Part shown: piece by piece, positions 9,188 to 17,382 of the stretch
Layout: every line of letters starts with the position of its first letter
Numbering within the stretch: the stretch's first letter is position 1
NCBI RefSeq assembly: GCF_001468005.1
Contig: NZ_LNYY01000019.1
Location: 2,043,070 to 2,107,069 of the forward strand
Reading direction: 5' to 3'
Source: Legionella steelei
GTDB lineage: Bacteria > Pseudomonadota > Gammaproteobacteria > Legionellales > Legionellaceae
Length of the DNA: 64,000 nt
Program-made: the position numbers and the translations under genes
Notes under the pieces: model-generated
Told to the model about the DNA's origin: nothing
What the model saw: only the letters and a program-made list of their open reading frames with translations
Databases searched by the model: none

Positions 9188-10611
9188 TGACCATCAGCGT
9201 AAAAAAGTCGCTCATTTTTATTGGTATCTCTGCGGTTTTGTTCTATTTTGTCAGTGAGCTATTTATAGACAAAAGGGTTTATCGTCCAATCAATATGTCC
9301 TTGTACACCGTTTCTGGTTTTTATAAAGAGCCTAAAAACACCCTTGATATCATTTCAATTGGCTCAAGTCAGTGTTATACGGCGATTATCCCTGCAGTTT
9401 TATGGCGAGATCATGGCTGGACGTCCTATGATTTTTGTGTGGAGCAACAGCCGTATTTAGTAAGCTACTACTATATGAAAGATGCGGTTAAACGTCACCC
9501 AAATGCTCTTATTCTTCTTGAAATAGGAGAGTTCCATCCGCGTAAACAAATATCGGATGAAATGATCTATGTCAATCTCAACGATATGCAGTTCTCATTC
9601 AATAAATTATCGGCCATCCACGCGGCAAATCCGCGTCATTGGTTTGATTATCTATTTACCATCAATAAATATCATTCCACTTGGAGTTTTTTATCTAAAT
9701 CCAAAATAGATAATATGTTTTATAGAGGTTATAGTTTCAATAAAGGCTATGGTGAGGCGACTGATGACTGGTGGGAAGAGGGAAAAGAGCCCAAAGATTA
9801 TGACCTCTTACAGACAGACAGGGAGAAATTAGACCCAGATTCCGAAAAGGATTTGCTACGGATCATCAACTACGCCAAAAAAAATAATGTAAAATTGGTA
9901 CTTTATAAAGCCCCATCCACTAATTTAAATGCGAAGAAAAACGTAAATTATATAATGGATATTGCCAGCAAATATAATATTCCTTTCATGGACTTCAACA
10001 CACAAATGATAGGACAACATCATTTAAATGTGCCGCAAGCACAACAGATGACCGCTCTGCTTGCTGATTATCTTTCTAAATACTATACCTTTGCGGATAA
10101 ACGTAAAGACCCCAAATATGCCCATTGGGAGCAAAGTGTTTCCTATTTGAAACAGCAAGAGCAAAAATATAGGATGCGTAAAACCAAAGATCTTATCTCT
10201 CTATTGAATATCCTAAAAGGTAATCCCTATTACATAGTCCTCTTATCAGTCAAAGACTCCGCCACACGCCCCTACATTGATGTCGATCGGAATATAATAG
10301 ATACATGGCAAAGTTTTGGACTAAAACCAGATGTATTTATGGCGAGTCATTTTGGCAATTCATACATCGCGGTATTGGATGGTGGGAGGGTCATCCATGA
10401 GCAGATAAGTCCCGACAAATTGAGTTGGAAAAAAGCGCTGAAAGGAATTGACCGTGTATTTATTGAAAGCAGCGGATTTTTCTCAGGAAACTTCTCCTCT
10501 ATCAAGATAAACAATCAGGAACAATCGCCCAACTCCAGAGGGATTAACATCGTTGTCTATGATAAGTGGATGAATGATTTTGTATTGCAAACCACTTTTG
10601 ATGCGTTGTAG
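9187..10611 (+). CDS. Membrane-anchored SGNH-like (DltD/AlgJ-type) protein with ILEI-like C-terminal domain
   Basis: 474 residues. One N-terminal membrane anchor (about 8-25) would place the rest in the periplasm. The SGNH-like domain has block I SIGSSQCYT (G59-S60-S61) and a late HHLN (His278/His279-Leu-Asn281), as in DltD/AlgJ-type transferases. The Asp usually three residues before the catalytic His is not at that place, so catalytic competence is open. Residues about 345-474 read like an ILEI/FAM3-type domain: SYIAVLDGGRVIHEQIS, FIESSGFFSGNFSSIKINN, and SRGINIVVYDK...FD. The start overlaps the MBOAT stop by one base. Likely role: periplasmic partner that completes acyl transfer. Domain calls are from memory of the families. 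Confidence 0.72.
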   Translation: MTISVKKSLIFIGISAVLFYFVSELFIDKRVYRPINMSLYTVSGFYKEPKNTLDIISIGSSQCYTAIIPAVLWRDHGWTSYDFCVEQQPYLVSYYYMKDAVKRHPNALILLEIGEFHPRKQISDEMIYVNLNDMQFSFNKLSAIHAANPRHWFDYLFTINKYHSTWSFLSKSKIDNMFYRGYSFNKGYGEATDDWWEEGKEPKDYDLLQTDREKLDPDSEKDLLRIINYAKKNNVKLVLYKAPSTNLNAKKNVNYIMDIASKYNIPFMDFNTQMIGQHHLNVPQAQQMTALLADYLSKYYTFADKRKDPKYAHWEQSVSYLKQQEQKYRMRKTKDLISLLNILKGNPYYIVLLSVKDSATRPYIDVDRNIIDTWQSFGLKPDVFMASHFGNSYIAVLDGGRVIHEQISPDKLSWKKALKGIDRVFIESSGFFSGNFSSIKINNQEQSPNSRGINIVVYDKWMNDFVLQTTFDAL

Positions 10612-10636
10612 TTGTTCTGATGCAAGGGAGTTATTG

Positions 10637-12427
10637 ATGTTAAATTATCCATTAGATGCACATTTAATTTTAAGAAAGAAACACGCGATAAAGAAAGAAC
10701 TGCTGTTGAAGGAACATTTTCTTACGAAGAATATAGCCATTTTGGGTGGTTCTACAACGGCAGAAATCAAAAATATTTTAGAACTATTCCTTTTGGATAT
10801 TGGTATTAAACCTAACTTTTATGAGTCGAAATATAATCAATATTTTGAAGAAGCTGTTTTTGATAATGAGCCCTTGCAACAATTTAATCCCGATATTATT
10901 TATATTCACACGACGAATAAAAATATTAGCCATTACCCAACAATGCATCACACGTCTGAAGAAATTGATATCATTCTTCATAATGAGTTCCAGAAGTTTT
11001 CTAGTATATGGTCTTCTCTGACGAGCAAATATCATTGTGCGATTATTCAAAATAATTTTGAACTGCCGCAAAATCGGATATTAGGCAATTTGGATTTTTA
11101 TGATGTTCGCGGCTCAGTGCATTACATTCATAGACTAAATTCTTTTTTTGCTGAAGAGGCCCAAGCAAGAGCCAACCTTTATATTAACGACATTCATTAT
11201 TTGGCAGCATCCATAGGATTATCTACTTGGTTTGATAAAAGCATGTGGTATGCCTACAAATATGCATTAAGTTATACCGCAATACCGTTCTTAGCCAAAA
11301 ACATATCCGCTATCATTGGGGCACTGTTTGGGGCATTAAAAAAATGCATGGTGTTGGATCTGGATAATACCTGTTGGGGTGGGGTGATAGGAGATGATGG
11401 TTTAAATGGAATCGCAATAGGCAAAGAAACCGCCATTGCCGAAGCACATACTGAGTTTCAGCAGTATGCAAAAACGCTCAAGGATAGAGGTGTTGTACTT
11501 GCTGTATGCTCAAAGAATGACATAAATCATGCCAAAGAGGGCTTTATGCATCCGGATACTGTGTTAATCGATCAGGATTTTGCAGCTTTTACAGCAAATT
11601 GGGAGCCAAAACACCATAATATTGCCAAAATTAGTGACACCTTGAGTCTTGGTTTAGACAGTTTTGTTTTTATTGATGATAATCCAGCAGAGCGACACAT
11701 TGTCCGCTCTAATCTTTCGATGGTCAGCGTGCCCGAAATTGGCAGTGACATCGTTGATTTTATAGATCATATTGATAAAAATCATTATTTTGAAACCGTA
11801 TCGCTTGCAAGTGATGATCTACAGCGCGGCGCATTTTATCAAAAAAATAAAGAACGACGCACACAAGAGTCCCACTTCACTGATTATGGCGAATACCTGC
11901 ATTCCCTGGAAATGAATGCAGAAATCAAGGCATTTACCCCAGTTTATCTTGCGCGGATTACCCAGCTCATTAACAAAACGAATCAATTTAATCTGACTAC
12001 CAAAAGATATACTTTGGCAGACGTTACAACCATTACACAGGATGCAAATTATATCACTCTATATGGCAAGCTAGAGGATAAATTTGGTGATAATGGTTTG
12101 ATATCTATAATAATTGGCGAGTTAAAAAACAAAGAGTGTCATATTGAGCTATGGCTTATGAGTTGCAGAGTTCTTAAAAGAACTATGGAATATGCCATGT
12201 TCGATGCCCTGGTGGCCAAGTGCCATACTTTAGGAATAAAACAAATTATTGGCTACTATTACCCAACTGAAAAAAACAATATGGTGTCTACGCTATATCA
12301 AGATTTTGGATTTAATGCCTTAGCAACTGATGCGCACCATTCGGTCTGGAGTATGGATGTATCCAACTACATTAATAAAAATCAACATATTAGGATAAGC
12401 TCGAGTAATCTGTCGGATGAACTCTAA
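10637..12427 (+). CDS. FkbH-like HAD-IIIC / GNAT protein (carrier-protein acyl loader)
   Basis: 596 residues from the ATG at 10637, which has GGGAG 6 nt upstream; the frame extends to 10574 but without a ribosome site. The N-terminal domain (1-200) has a degenerate SGNH look (AILGGSTTAE). The HAD domain starts CMVLDLDNTCWGGVIGDDG with D241 and D243, then AVCSKND (Ser292/Lys293), then FVFIDDNPAERHIV. The C-terminal GNAT-like part contains WLMSCRVLKRTMEYAMFDAL. In polyketide pathways FkbH proteins load glyceryl from 1,3-bisphosphoglycerate onto a carrier protein. Here the partner would be the ACP at 7436. Last gene of the operon, 25 bp after its neighbour. Confidence 0.88.
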   Translation: MLNYPLDAHLILRKKHAIKKELLLKEHFLTKNIAILGGSTTAEIKNILELFLLDIGIKPNFYESKYNQYFEEAVFDNEPLQQFNPDIIYIHTTNKNISHYPTMHHTSEEIDIILHNEFQKFSSIWSSLTSKYHCAIIQNNFELPQNRILGNLDFYDVRGSVHYIHRLNSFFAEEAQARANLYINDIHYLAASIGLSTWFDKSMWYAYKYALSYTAIPFLAKNISAIIGALFGALKKCMVLDLDNTCWGGVIGDDGLNGIAIGKETAIAEAHTEFQQYAKTLKDRGVVLAVCSKNDINHAKEGFMHPDTVLIDQDFAAFTANWEPKHHNIAKISDTLSLGLDSFVFIDDNPAERHIVRSNLSMVSVPEIGSDIVDFIDHIDKNHYFETVSLASDDLQRGAFYQKNKERRTQESHFTDYGEYLHSLEMNAEIKAFTPVYLARITQLINKTNQFNLTTKRYTLADVTTITQDANYITLYGKLEDKFGDNGLISIIIGELKNKECHIELWLMSCRVLKRTMEYAMFDALVAKCHTLGIKQIIGYYYPTEKNNMVSTLYQDFGFNALATDAHHSVWSMDVSNYINKNQHIRISSSNLSDEL

Positions 12428-12508
12428 AATATGAGCGCGGCTATGACTTGCTGCAGAATCATTTTAGTCTATTCTTAGAAATCATAAGCAGCAAAAAAAG
12501 GATTTATT

Positions 12509-13783
12509 ATGAGCCTCAAAAATAAAGTGGCTATTCTTAGTAGTTCACGCACTCCGTTTGTCAAATCACAAACTTACTATTTAGGCCAGTCTAATCAGGA
12601 TATGTTAGGCGCAGCATTAGCTGATCTCATTAATAAAACGCAAATTCAAGGTGAGCTATTAGGTGATTTTATTGCAGGCGCAATTATGAATCATCCTTTT
12701 GACTGGAATCTGTCGCGCGAAACGGTTTTGGGGAGTAGTTTATCTCCAGAAACACCTGGATTAACGATACAACGTGCTTGTGGCACGGGTTTAGAAGCGG
12801 CAAACCTCATTGCATTAAAAATTGCCAGTGGGCAAATCGCTGTGGGAATAGCTGGGGGAACAGATACTAACTCCGATGTTCCATTAATTGGGCAAAGACG
12901 ACTGACTCATTTTTTAATCAAATTTCAACAAGCAAAAGGACTGAAGGAAAAGTTTAAAGTCTTTACAGAGTTTCGCTTGGGAATGCTAAAGCCTCTATTG
13001 CCGGAAGTGCGCGAGCCACGTACTGGTCTGTCTATGGGTGATCATTGCGAATTAATGGTTAAAGAATGGCAAATTAGCCGCCAGGCTCAAGATGAATTGG
13101 CGTTTCGCTCACATCAAAACGCCGCCCAAGCTTATGATGAAGGATTTTATGATGATTTAATTGCCTCTTTTGCTTCCTTAAAGCGAGATACCATTACCCG
13201 CAAAGAGACTTCTTTAGAAAAATTAGCGTCCTTAAAACCGGCTTTTGATAAATCGGAAAAGGGCAGTTTAACTGCAGGAAACTCAACCCCACTCACCGAT
13301 GGCGCATCGGTCGTATTATTAAGCACTCCTGCATGGGCTCAAAGTCATCAACTGGAGCCTCTCGCATATTTTGTGGACTGCGAAGTGGCAGCAGTAGATT
13401 ACGTGCATGGTGCAGGATTATTGATGGCACCAACGATTGCCGTCGCGCGTTTATTAGCAAGGAATAAACTGAGTTTGCAGGATTTTGATTATTATGAAAT
13501 TCATGAGGCCTTTGCTGGCCAAGTATTATGTACTTTGAAAGCCTGGGAATCTGCTGAATATTGCCAAAAAGTGTTACACCTCAAAAAACCTCTAGGAAGC
13601 ATAGACACACAAAAAATGAATATCAAAGGCGGCAGTCTTGCTCTTGGACATCCTTTTGCGGCAACAGGTGGGCGTCTGGTTGGTGCTGCCGCCAAAATAC
13701 TTGCCAATCAAGGCCAAGGGCGCATCCTTATCAGTGTTTGTACGGCTGGCGGAATGGGTGTGGCGGCAATATTAGAACGCTAA
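12509..13783 (+). CDS. Acetyl-CoA acetyltransferase / 3-ketoacyl-CoA thiolase (FadI-like)
   Basis: 424 residues. The thiolase hallmarks are complete: nucleophilic Cys in IQRACGTGLEAANL, catalytic His in YEIHEAFAGQ, GGSLALGHPFAATGGRL, and the second Cys in SVCTAGGMGVAAILE at the C-terminus. The GHPFAATG version of the motif and the length are like FadI, the anaerobic beta-oxidation thiolase, rather than FadA or AtoB. No FadJ-like partner is adjacent. AAAAGGA precedes the ATG. It is 81 bp behind the acyl operon and probably transcribed separately. A REP-like hairpin follows. Confidence 0.88.
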   Translation: MSLKNKVAILSSSRTPFVKSQTYYLGQSNQDMLGAALADLINKTQIQGELLGDFIAGAIMNHPFDWNLSRETVLGSSLSPETPGLTIQRACGTGLEAANLIALKIASGQIAVGIAGGTDTNSDVPLIGQRRLTHFLIKFQQAKGLKEKFKVFTEFRLGMLKPLLPEVREPRTGLSMGDHCELMVKEWQISRQAQDELAFRSHQNAAQAYDEGFYDDLIASFASLKRDTITRKETSLEKLASLKPAFDKSEKGSLTAGNSTPLTDGASVVLLSTPAWAQSHQLEPLAYFVDCEVAAVDYVHGAGLLMAPTIAVARLLARNKLSLQDFDYYEIHEAFAGQVLCTLKAWESAEYCQKVLHLKKPLGSIDTQKMNIKGGSLALGHPFAATGGRLVGAAAKILANQGQGRILISVCTAGGMGVAAILER

Positions 13784-13799
13784 TGCAGCGCATCTATTT

Positions 13800-13834
13800 G
13801 TAGCCTGGGTGGTGCGCGGCATAACCCAGGCTAA
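13800..13834. repeat. REP-like palindrome, short copy
   Basis: Arms TAGCCTGGGT (13801-13810) and ACCCAGGCTA (13824-13833) form a hairpin just after the thiolase stop, between convergent genes. Same family as the copies near 17140, 19314, 25998, 30313, 36660 and 51317. Confidence 0.65.
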
Positions 13835-13839
13835 ATGCT

Positions 13840-14790
13840 CTAATTAACTAATTGATTATAAACCGTTGGTTCTGCTTTTTGGATTCTTTCGATGTGGATC
13901 TGATTGACTTTTCTGGCAAAAAAATTACGAGCCAGATAAGCACTTCCTCCCACTGCTGCAGAAACGCTCTCTGTAACCTCCAGAGGAGGGCTTGGTGTTT
14001 TTTGATTCGGTTTAAAGAAAAAACCTCCGCCATAAGTGGCCTTTGCAGCTACCGATACTGCCTTCTTGAGTAACACATTTAAATCAGTAAAATACAGTGG
14101 GATGGTAAAATTATCTTCACCTAAATCGATGTCGATATTAAAAGGCACAGATATAGTTGGACCGTTATAATGTGCTCCATACACATGATGCTCTCCATTA
14201 GGAGGATAGGTAATAGTAGGAATCGTTCTGTATAAGTGAAGGGCCGTCGTTGCAAATGTCGTACTGAGCATGGACATAGAGAGTGCACCTGTAAAAGCTT
14301 TCGCACTCACATAAGCATATTCTTTCCAATAGGGCTTGGCAATTTGCAGCTTATGATTGTGGGCATAATCACGCTGTTCTTCCCGACCCTCCTGCCACTG
14401 ATTAATATTCGCGCTTACCGTTTTTAAGACCATACCTGATGCCATACAAATGATACCGCCAGTTTGCGTCATACCTGCAGCAATATAATCTGTCAGGTTA
14501 TATGTAGTGCCATTATTAACACTATTACTGTAAGTCAAAGGGAATACTTGATTAAAACTAGATTCTACGTTGGTGACATCAATCCCCAGAGTAAAATTAC
14601 CTGTAGCATTTACTGCACCATAATAGGATGCGCTAACGGCCTCCAAATTCAGCATGTTAGACACCGCAAATGCAGCCCCACCAAGAGTACACGCCAATGT
14701 CCCACACACATCCATGGTATCTGCTACTGCATGCACTGTCGTATCAAATGCCCAATTAGTTGCCGTCCAAAATCTATCCGCCCAACGCAT
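13840..14790 (-). CDS. Unknown multi-segment membrane protein
   Basis: 316 residues from the ATG at 14790, which follows AGGATGTAGGT; a TTG start at 14838 in the same frame lacks a ribosome site. Hydrophobic segments occur near residues 20-45 (TMDVCGTLACTLGGAAFAVSN), 110-130 (GGIICMASGMVLK) and 165-185. Between them lies a Thr/Asn-rich stretch (NGTTYNLTDYIAAGMTQ), and the last 60 residues are basic. No signal peptide or recognised domain. It stands alone between the thiolase and the glycerophosphodiesterase. Composition fits a Legionella-specific membrane protein. Function unknown. Confidence 0.62.
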   Translation of the reverse strand: MRWADRFWTATNWAFDTTVHAVADTMDVCGTLACTLGGAAFAVSNMLNLEAVSASYYGAVNATGNFTLGIDVTNVESSFNQVFPLTYSNSVNNGTTYNLTDYIAAGMTQTGGIICMASGMVLKTVSANINQWQEGREEQRDYAHNHKLQIAKPYWKEYAYVSAKAFTGALSMSMLSTTFATTALHLYRTIPTITYPPNGEHHVYGAHYNGPTISVPFNIDIDLGEDNFTIPLYFTDLNVLLKKAVSVAAKATYGGGFFFKPNQKTPSPPLEVTESVSAAVGGSAYLARNFFARKVNQIHIERIQKAEPTVYNQLVN

Positions 14791-14908
14791 ACCTACATCC
14801 TTTTTACAATAAAAAAATAAATACCCATAATTTTTCAATCAGGACCAATCAAAATAGCTATCTGTCTTAATTTCTATCAGAGCATATCGATATCAAGTGG
14901 TCAACATA

Positions 14909-15697
14909 TTATGTACACGCCGGATTTTTAAAATGACGCAAATAAAAGTTCATTTCATGCGCACGATTAGTAAAAAGCCAATTTATTCCTCGGTTTAATT
15001 CTCGGTACATGCTGAACTTGGAATCGACCATGCCCACACCAATAATTTTTTCGGCATCTTTGAGCCGACTAATTGTCTTATTGTTTATCAAAAAATAATG
15101 TCCCAACACGCCCCCATAATTTTCTCTTAAACTGAGATTACAATATCGATGTACATTATTATGTGATGCAACCAATAACAGTGCCTGCTTTGGGAATTGA
15201 GATAGGGAATCAAAAACCTCGGAATCTAAAGTGAGTACGTGATAATCTTCACCAGCAGTTAACCCCTTCAATGCTTGCACCAAAGCATCTTCGTCCTCAA
15301 AAGGTGCTTTTAGTTCGATAAACAAATGCATGCTGTCTCCATAGGCAGCAACAACTTCATTCAGCGTAGGCACCTGAGGTGCCAGTATTCGTAATTCATT
15401 AAAATGCAGGTTAGCAATTGCCTGCTCATGCCCCCAGAGACGCTTTAATGTGGGATCATGATTCACTACCAGCACTTTATCTGCGGTTGCGTGCACATCA
15501 AATTCAATTCCCCAACATCCCAACTCTTTTGCTAAAGTAAATGCAGCAAGCGTATTTTCAATAATACCTTGCGTATGATTATGCGCCCCTCTGTGGGCAA
15601 TCAAACGTACAGATTGAGCGCTCTCCAAGGAGGGTTTCTCTCTAGGAACAAGCGCGAAAAATCTATCCACCGTTTTTTCTAATAACTCAAGTAACAC
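14909..15697 (-). CDS. Glycerophosphodiester phosphodiesterase family protein
   Basis: 262 residues. A TIM-barrel enzyme that hydrolyses glycerophosphodiesters to glycerol-3-phosphate and an alcohol. The catalytic block IAHRGAHNHTQGIIENTLAAF carries the HRG and ENT signature, followed by WGIEFDVHATADKVLVVNHDPTL with the metal-binding E.D and catalytic His. The fingerprint LFIELK supplies another metal ligand. No signal peptide, so probably cytoplasmic. The start is GTG at 15697, preceded by AGGGA at normal spacing. The C-terminal part ends with GINWLFTNRAHE, typical of the GDPD last strand. Confidence 0.9.
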   Translation of the reverse strand: MLLELLEKTVDRFFALVPREKPSLESAQSVRLIAHRGAHNHTQGIIENTLAAFTLAKELGCWGIEFDVHATADKVLVVNHDPTLKRLWGHEQAIANLHFNELRILAPQVPTLNEVVAAYGDSMHLFIELKAPFEDEDALVQALKGLTAGEDYHVLTLDSEVFDSLSQFPKQALLLVASHNNVHRYCNLSLRENYGGVLGHYFLINNKTISRLKDAEKIIGVGMVDSKFSMYRELNRGINWLFTNRAHEMNFYLRHFKNPACT

Positions 15698-15873
15698 GAA
15701 AAATCCCTAATAACTTATATTCTTTTTATTGTAATATGAGTTCGACATAGACGTTAAAATACTTTTATATCCCACTCACGCTATTTTATGTGGGGAAAAT
15801 TGAAAAGGCAAAACAGCTGCTTTCTCTTTCAATTTGTGTAAAAATAGTAGGCTTTTTAATCTACGGTCTGTAT

Positions 15874-16839
15874 ATGCCTTTAATTACAACCCAAATCGAT
15901 CGGGCCATCCGCGATTTACAAGCAGGGAAACCTGTTGCCATACCTACAGAAACGGTCTATGGATTAGCAGCACCTATTAATAATGAGCAGGCCATTCGCA
16001 CCGTTTTTGCGATGAAGAACAGACCATTAAACCATCCGCTAATAGTGCACGTCGCCCACGCTTGGGATCTCAACCAATGGGTCAAAGACATACCAGCCTA
16101 TGCACAGCAACTCATTAAAAAATTCTGGCCAGGTCCTTTAACCCTTGTCTTAGATTGCAAACAAGAGCAAATCAATCCAGTAATTACGGGAGGCCAGACT
16201 ACGGTTGCCATCAGATGCCCAGCCCATCCCCTAGCTCAGGAACTATTGACCCAATTAGGCATCCCACTGGTTGCTCCTTCAGCAAACCCTTTTGGGAAAG
16301 TCAGCCCCACAACCGCACAGCATGTCAGCGAATCATTTCCTAATCAAGAATTAACGATCTTGGACGGAGGCCGCTGTGCTGTGGGCATTGAATCCACCAT
16401 CATTGATGCAACGCATGCGGAGAACTATCAAATTTTACGTCATGGGCTTATTGATGAAAAAACCATAGCACAAGTCATTGCGACCCCATCTTTGCATCAT
16501 GAAAATACATTGCGCGTCCCGGGAAAATTAGAAAGTCATTATCAACCCCAAAAAACGCTCTATTATTTTGCTGACTATGAAGCGCTCGCACATTTTTGCC
16601 AAAAAAAACCAGATGAAATTTATGTTATCGCAAGCAAAAACCCCTTAGGCGTCCTTGAAAATCATTTTCATCGATTGCAAGAGCATCCAGAACAAGTAGC
16701 CTTTGACTTATATTATCAATTAAGAAAGGCCGATGCATCTGCGGCGCAAATCATTGCCATCGAACTTCCCCCCACAACAGAAGCCTGGCAGGGAGTAAGA
16801 GAGCGTATCTTAAAAGCGGGAATTCCCTATTCCAATTAA
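15874..16839 (+). CDS. L-threonylcarbamoyladenylate synthase (Sua5/TsaC family)
   Basis: Makes threonylcarbamoyl-AMP from threonine, bicarbonate and ATP for the tRNA t6A37 modification. 321 residues from the ATG at 15874, chosen because family proteins begin shortly before the PTETVYGLAAP block; the frame reaches back to a GTG at 15790, and neither start has a strong ribosome site. The YrdC domain (about 1-200) shows KNRPLNHPLIVHV, KKFWPGPLTLVL and LVAPSANPFGKVSPT. The C-terminal Sua5 domain (RVPGKLESHYQPQK onward, about 215-321) makes this the long Sua5 type, not the short TsaC of enterics. Ends just before the tRNA-Leu gene. Confidence 0.88.
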   Translation: MPLITTQIDRAIRDLQAGKPVAIPTETVYGLAAPINNEQAIRTVFAMKNRPLNHPLIVHVAHAWDLNQWVKDIPAYAQQLIKKFWPGPLTLVLDCKQEQINPVITGGQTTVAIRCPAHPLAQELLTQLGIPLVAPSANPFGKVSPTTAQHVSESFPNQELTILDGGRCAVGIESTIIDATHAENYQILRHGLIDEKTIAQVIATPSLHHENTLRVPGKLESHYQPQKTLYYFADYEALAHFCQKKPDEIYVIASKNPLGVLENHFHRLQEHPEQVAFDLYYQLRKADASAAQIIAIELPPTTEAWQGVRERILKAGIPYSN

Positions 16840-16877
16840 AGTGGAACAATGTACTCAATATTAATCTGAAAAAGACA

Positions 16878-16906
16878 TTGACAGAGCAGCAAAATATGAG
16901 TAACTT
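16878..16906 (+). promoter_or_regulatory. Promoter of tRNA-Leu
   Basis: Perfect -35 TTGACA (16878-16883), 17-nt spacer, weak -10 TAACTT (16901-16906). The mature tRNA would begin 12 nt after the -10 box, leaving a very short leader. Confidence 0.55.
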
Positions 16907-16917
16907 AGCGCCACAAT

Positions 16918-17004
16918 GCCGAGGTGGTGGAATTGGTAGACACGCTAGCTTCAGGTGCTAGTGGGGGCAACTCCGTGGAGGTTCGAGTCCTCTTCTCGGT
17001 ACCA
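16918..17004 (+). tRNA. tRNA-Leu (CAG)
   Basis: 87 nt including an encoded CCA. The acceptor 5' GCCGAGG pairs with TCTCGGT through two G-U pairs, with discriminator A. The anticodon stem CTAGC/GCTAG encloses the loop TTCAGGT, giving anticodon CAG, which reads CUG. The long variable arm (TGGGGGCAACTCCGTG) is characteristic of leucine tRNAs, and the T-arm carries GGTTCGAGTCC. Transcribed alone. Confidence 0.95.
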
Positions 17005-17139
17005 TTAATTTTTAAATTATTCTTTTTCCCGTCTCATCGTCTCATGTTCACAAAAATTAATTCTAGTGAATGAATAAGTTCTAAAAACTGTCTTGAATTA
17101 AAAACTTAAGGCAATTGCTACGCTTGCTAGTACTCAAAA

Positions 17140-17232
17140 GTAGCCTGGGTGAAGACGAAGTCGTACCCGAGTTTCAGATAAAAAATCAAGCACCGAGCTC
17201 CCGGGGTTCCGCTTCGCCTCACCCAGGCTACA
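17140..17232. repeat. REP-like palindrome, paired copy
   Basis: GTAGCCTGGGTGAAG at the left and CTTCGCCTCACCCAGGCTAC at the right, in inverted orientation about 55 bp apart, with an internal CTCCCGGGG. Lies in the 380-bp gap after the tRNA gene. The rest of that gap (17005-17139 and 17233-17382) shows nothing recognisable beyond the AAGGAGG site of the next gene. Confidence 0.7.
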
Positions 17233-17382
17233 ATTTACTAATGCTTAACCTGACCCAGTCTACGCTTACTATGCTCGGGATAACGAGAATTCTACTAATT
17301 ACTAAAATTTCCACTATGATGTGTGATATAAGTTAATTTTTGCTTCAGTTATTATAGACCGCTGCGAAAAGGAGGCGCGCTT

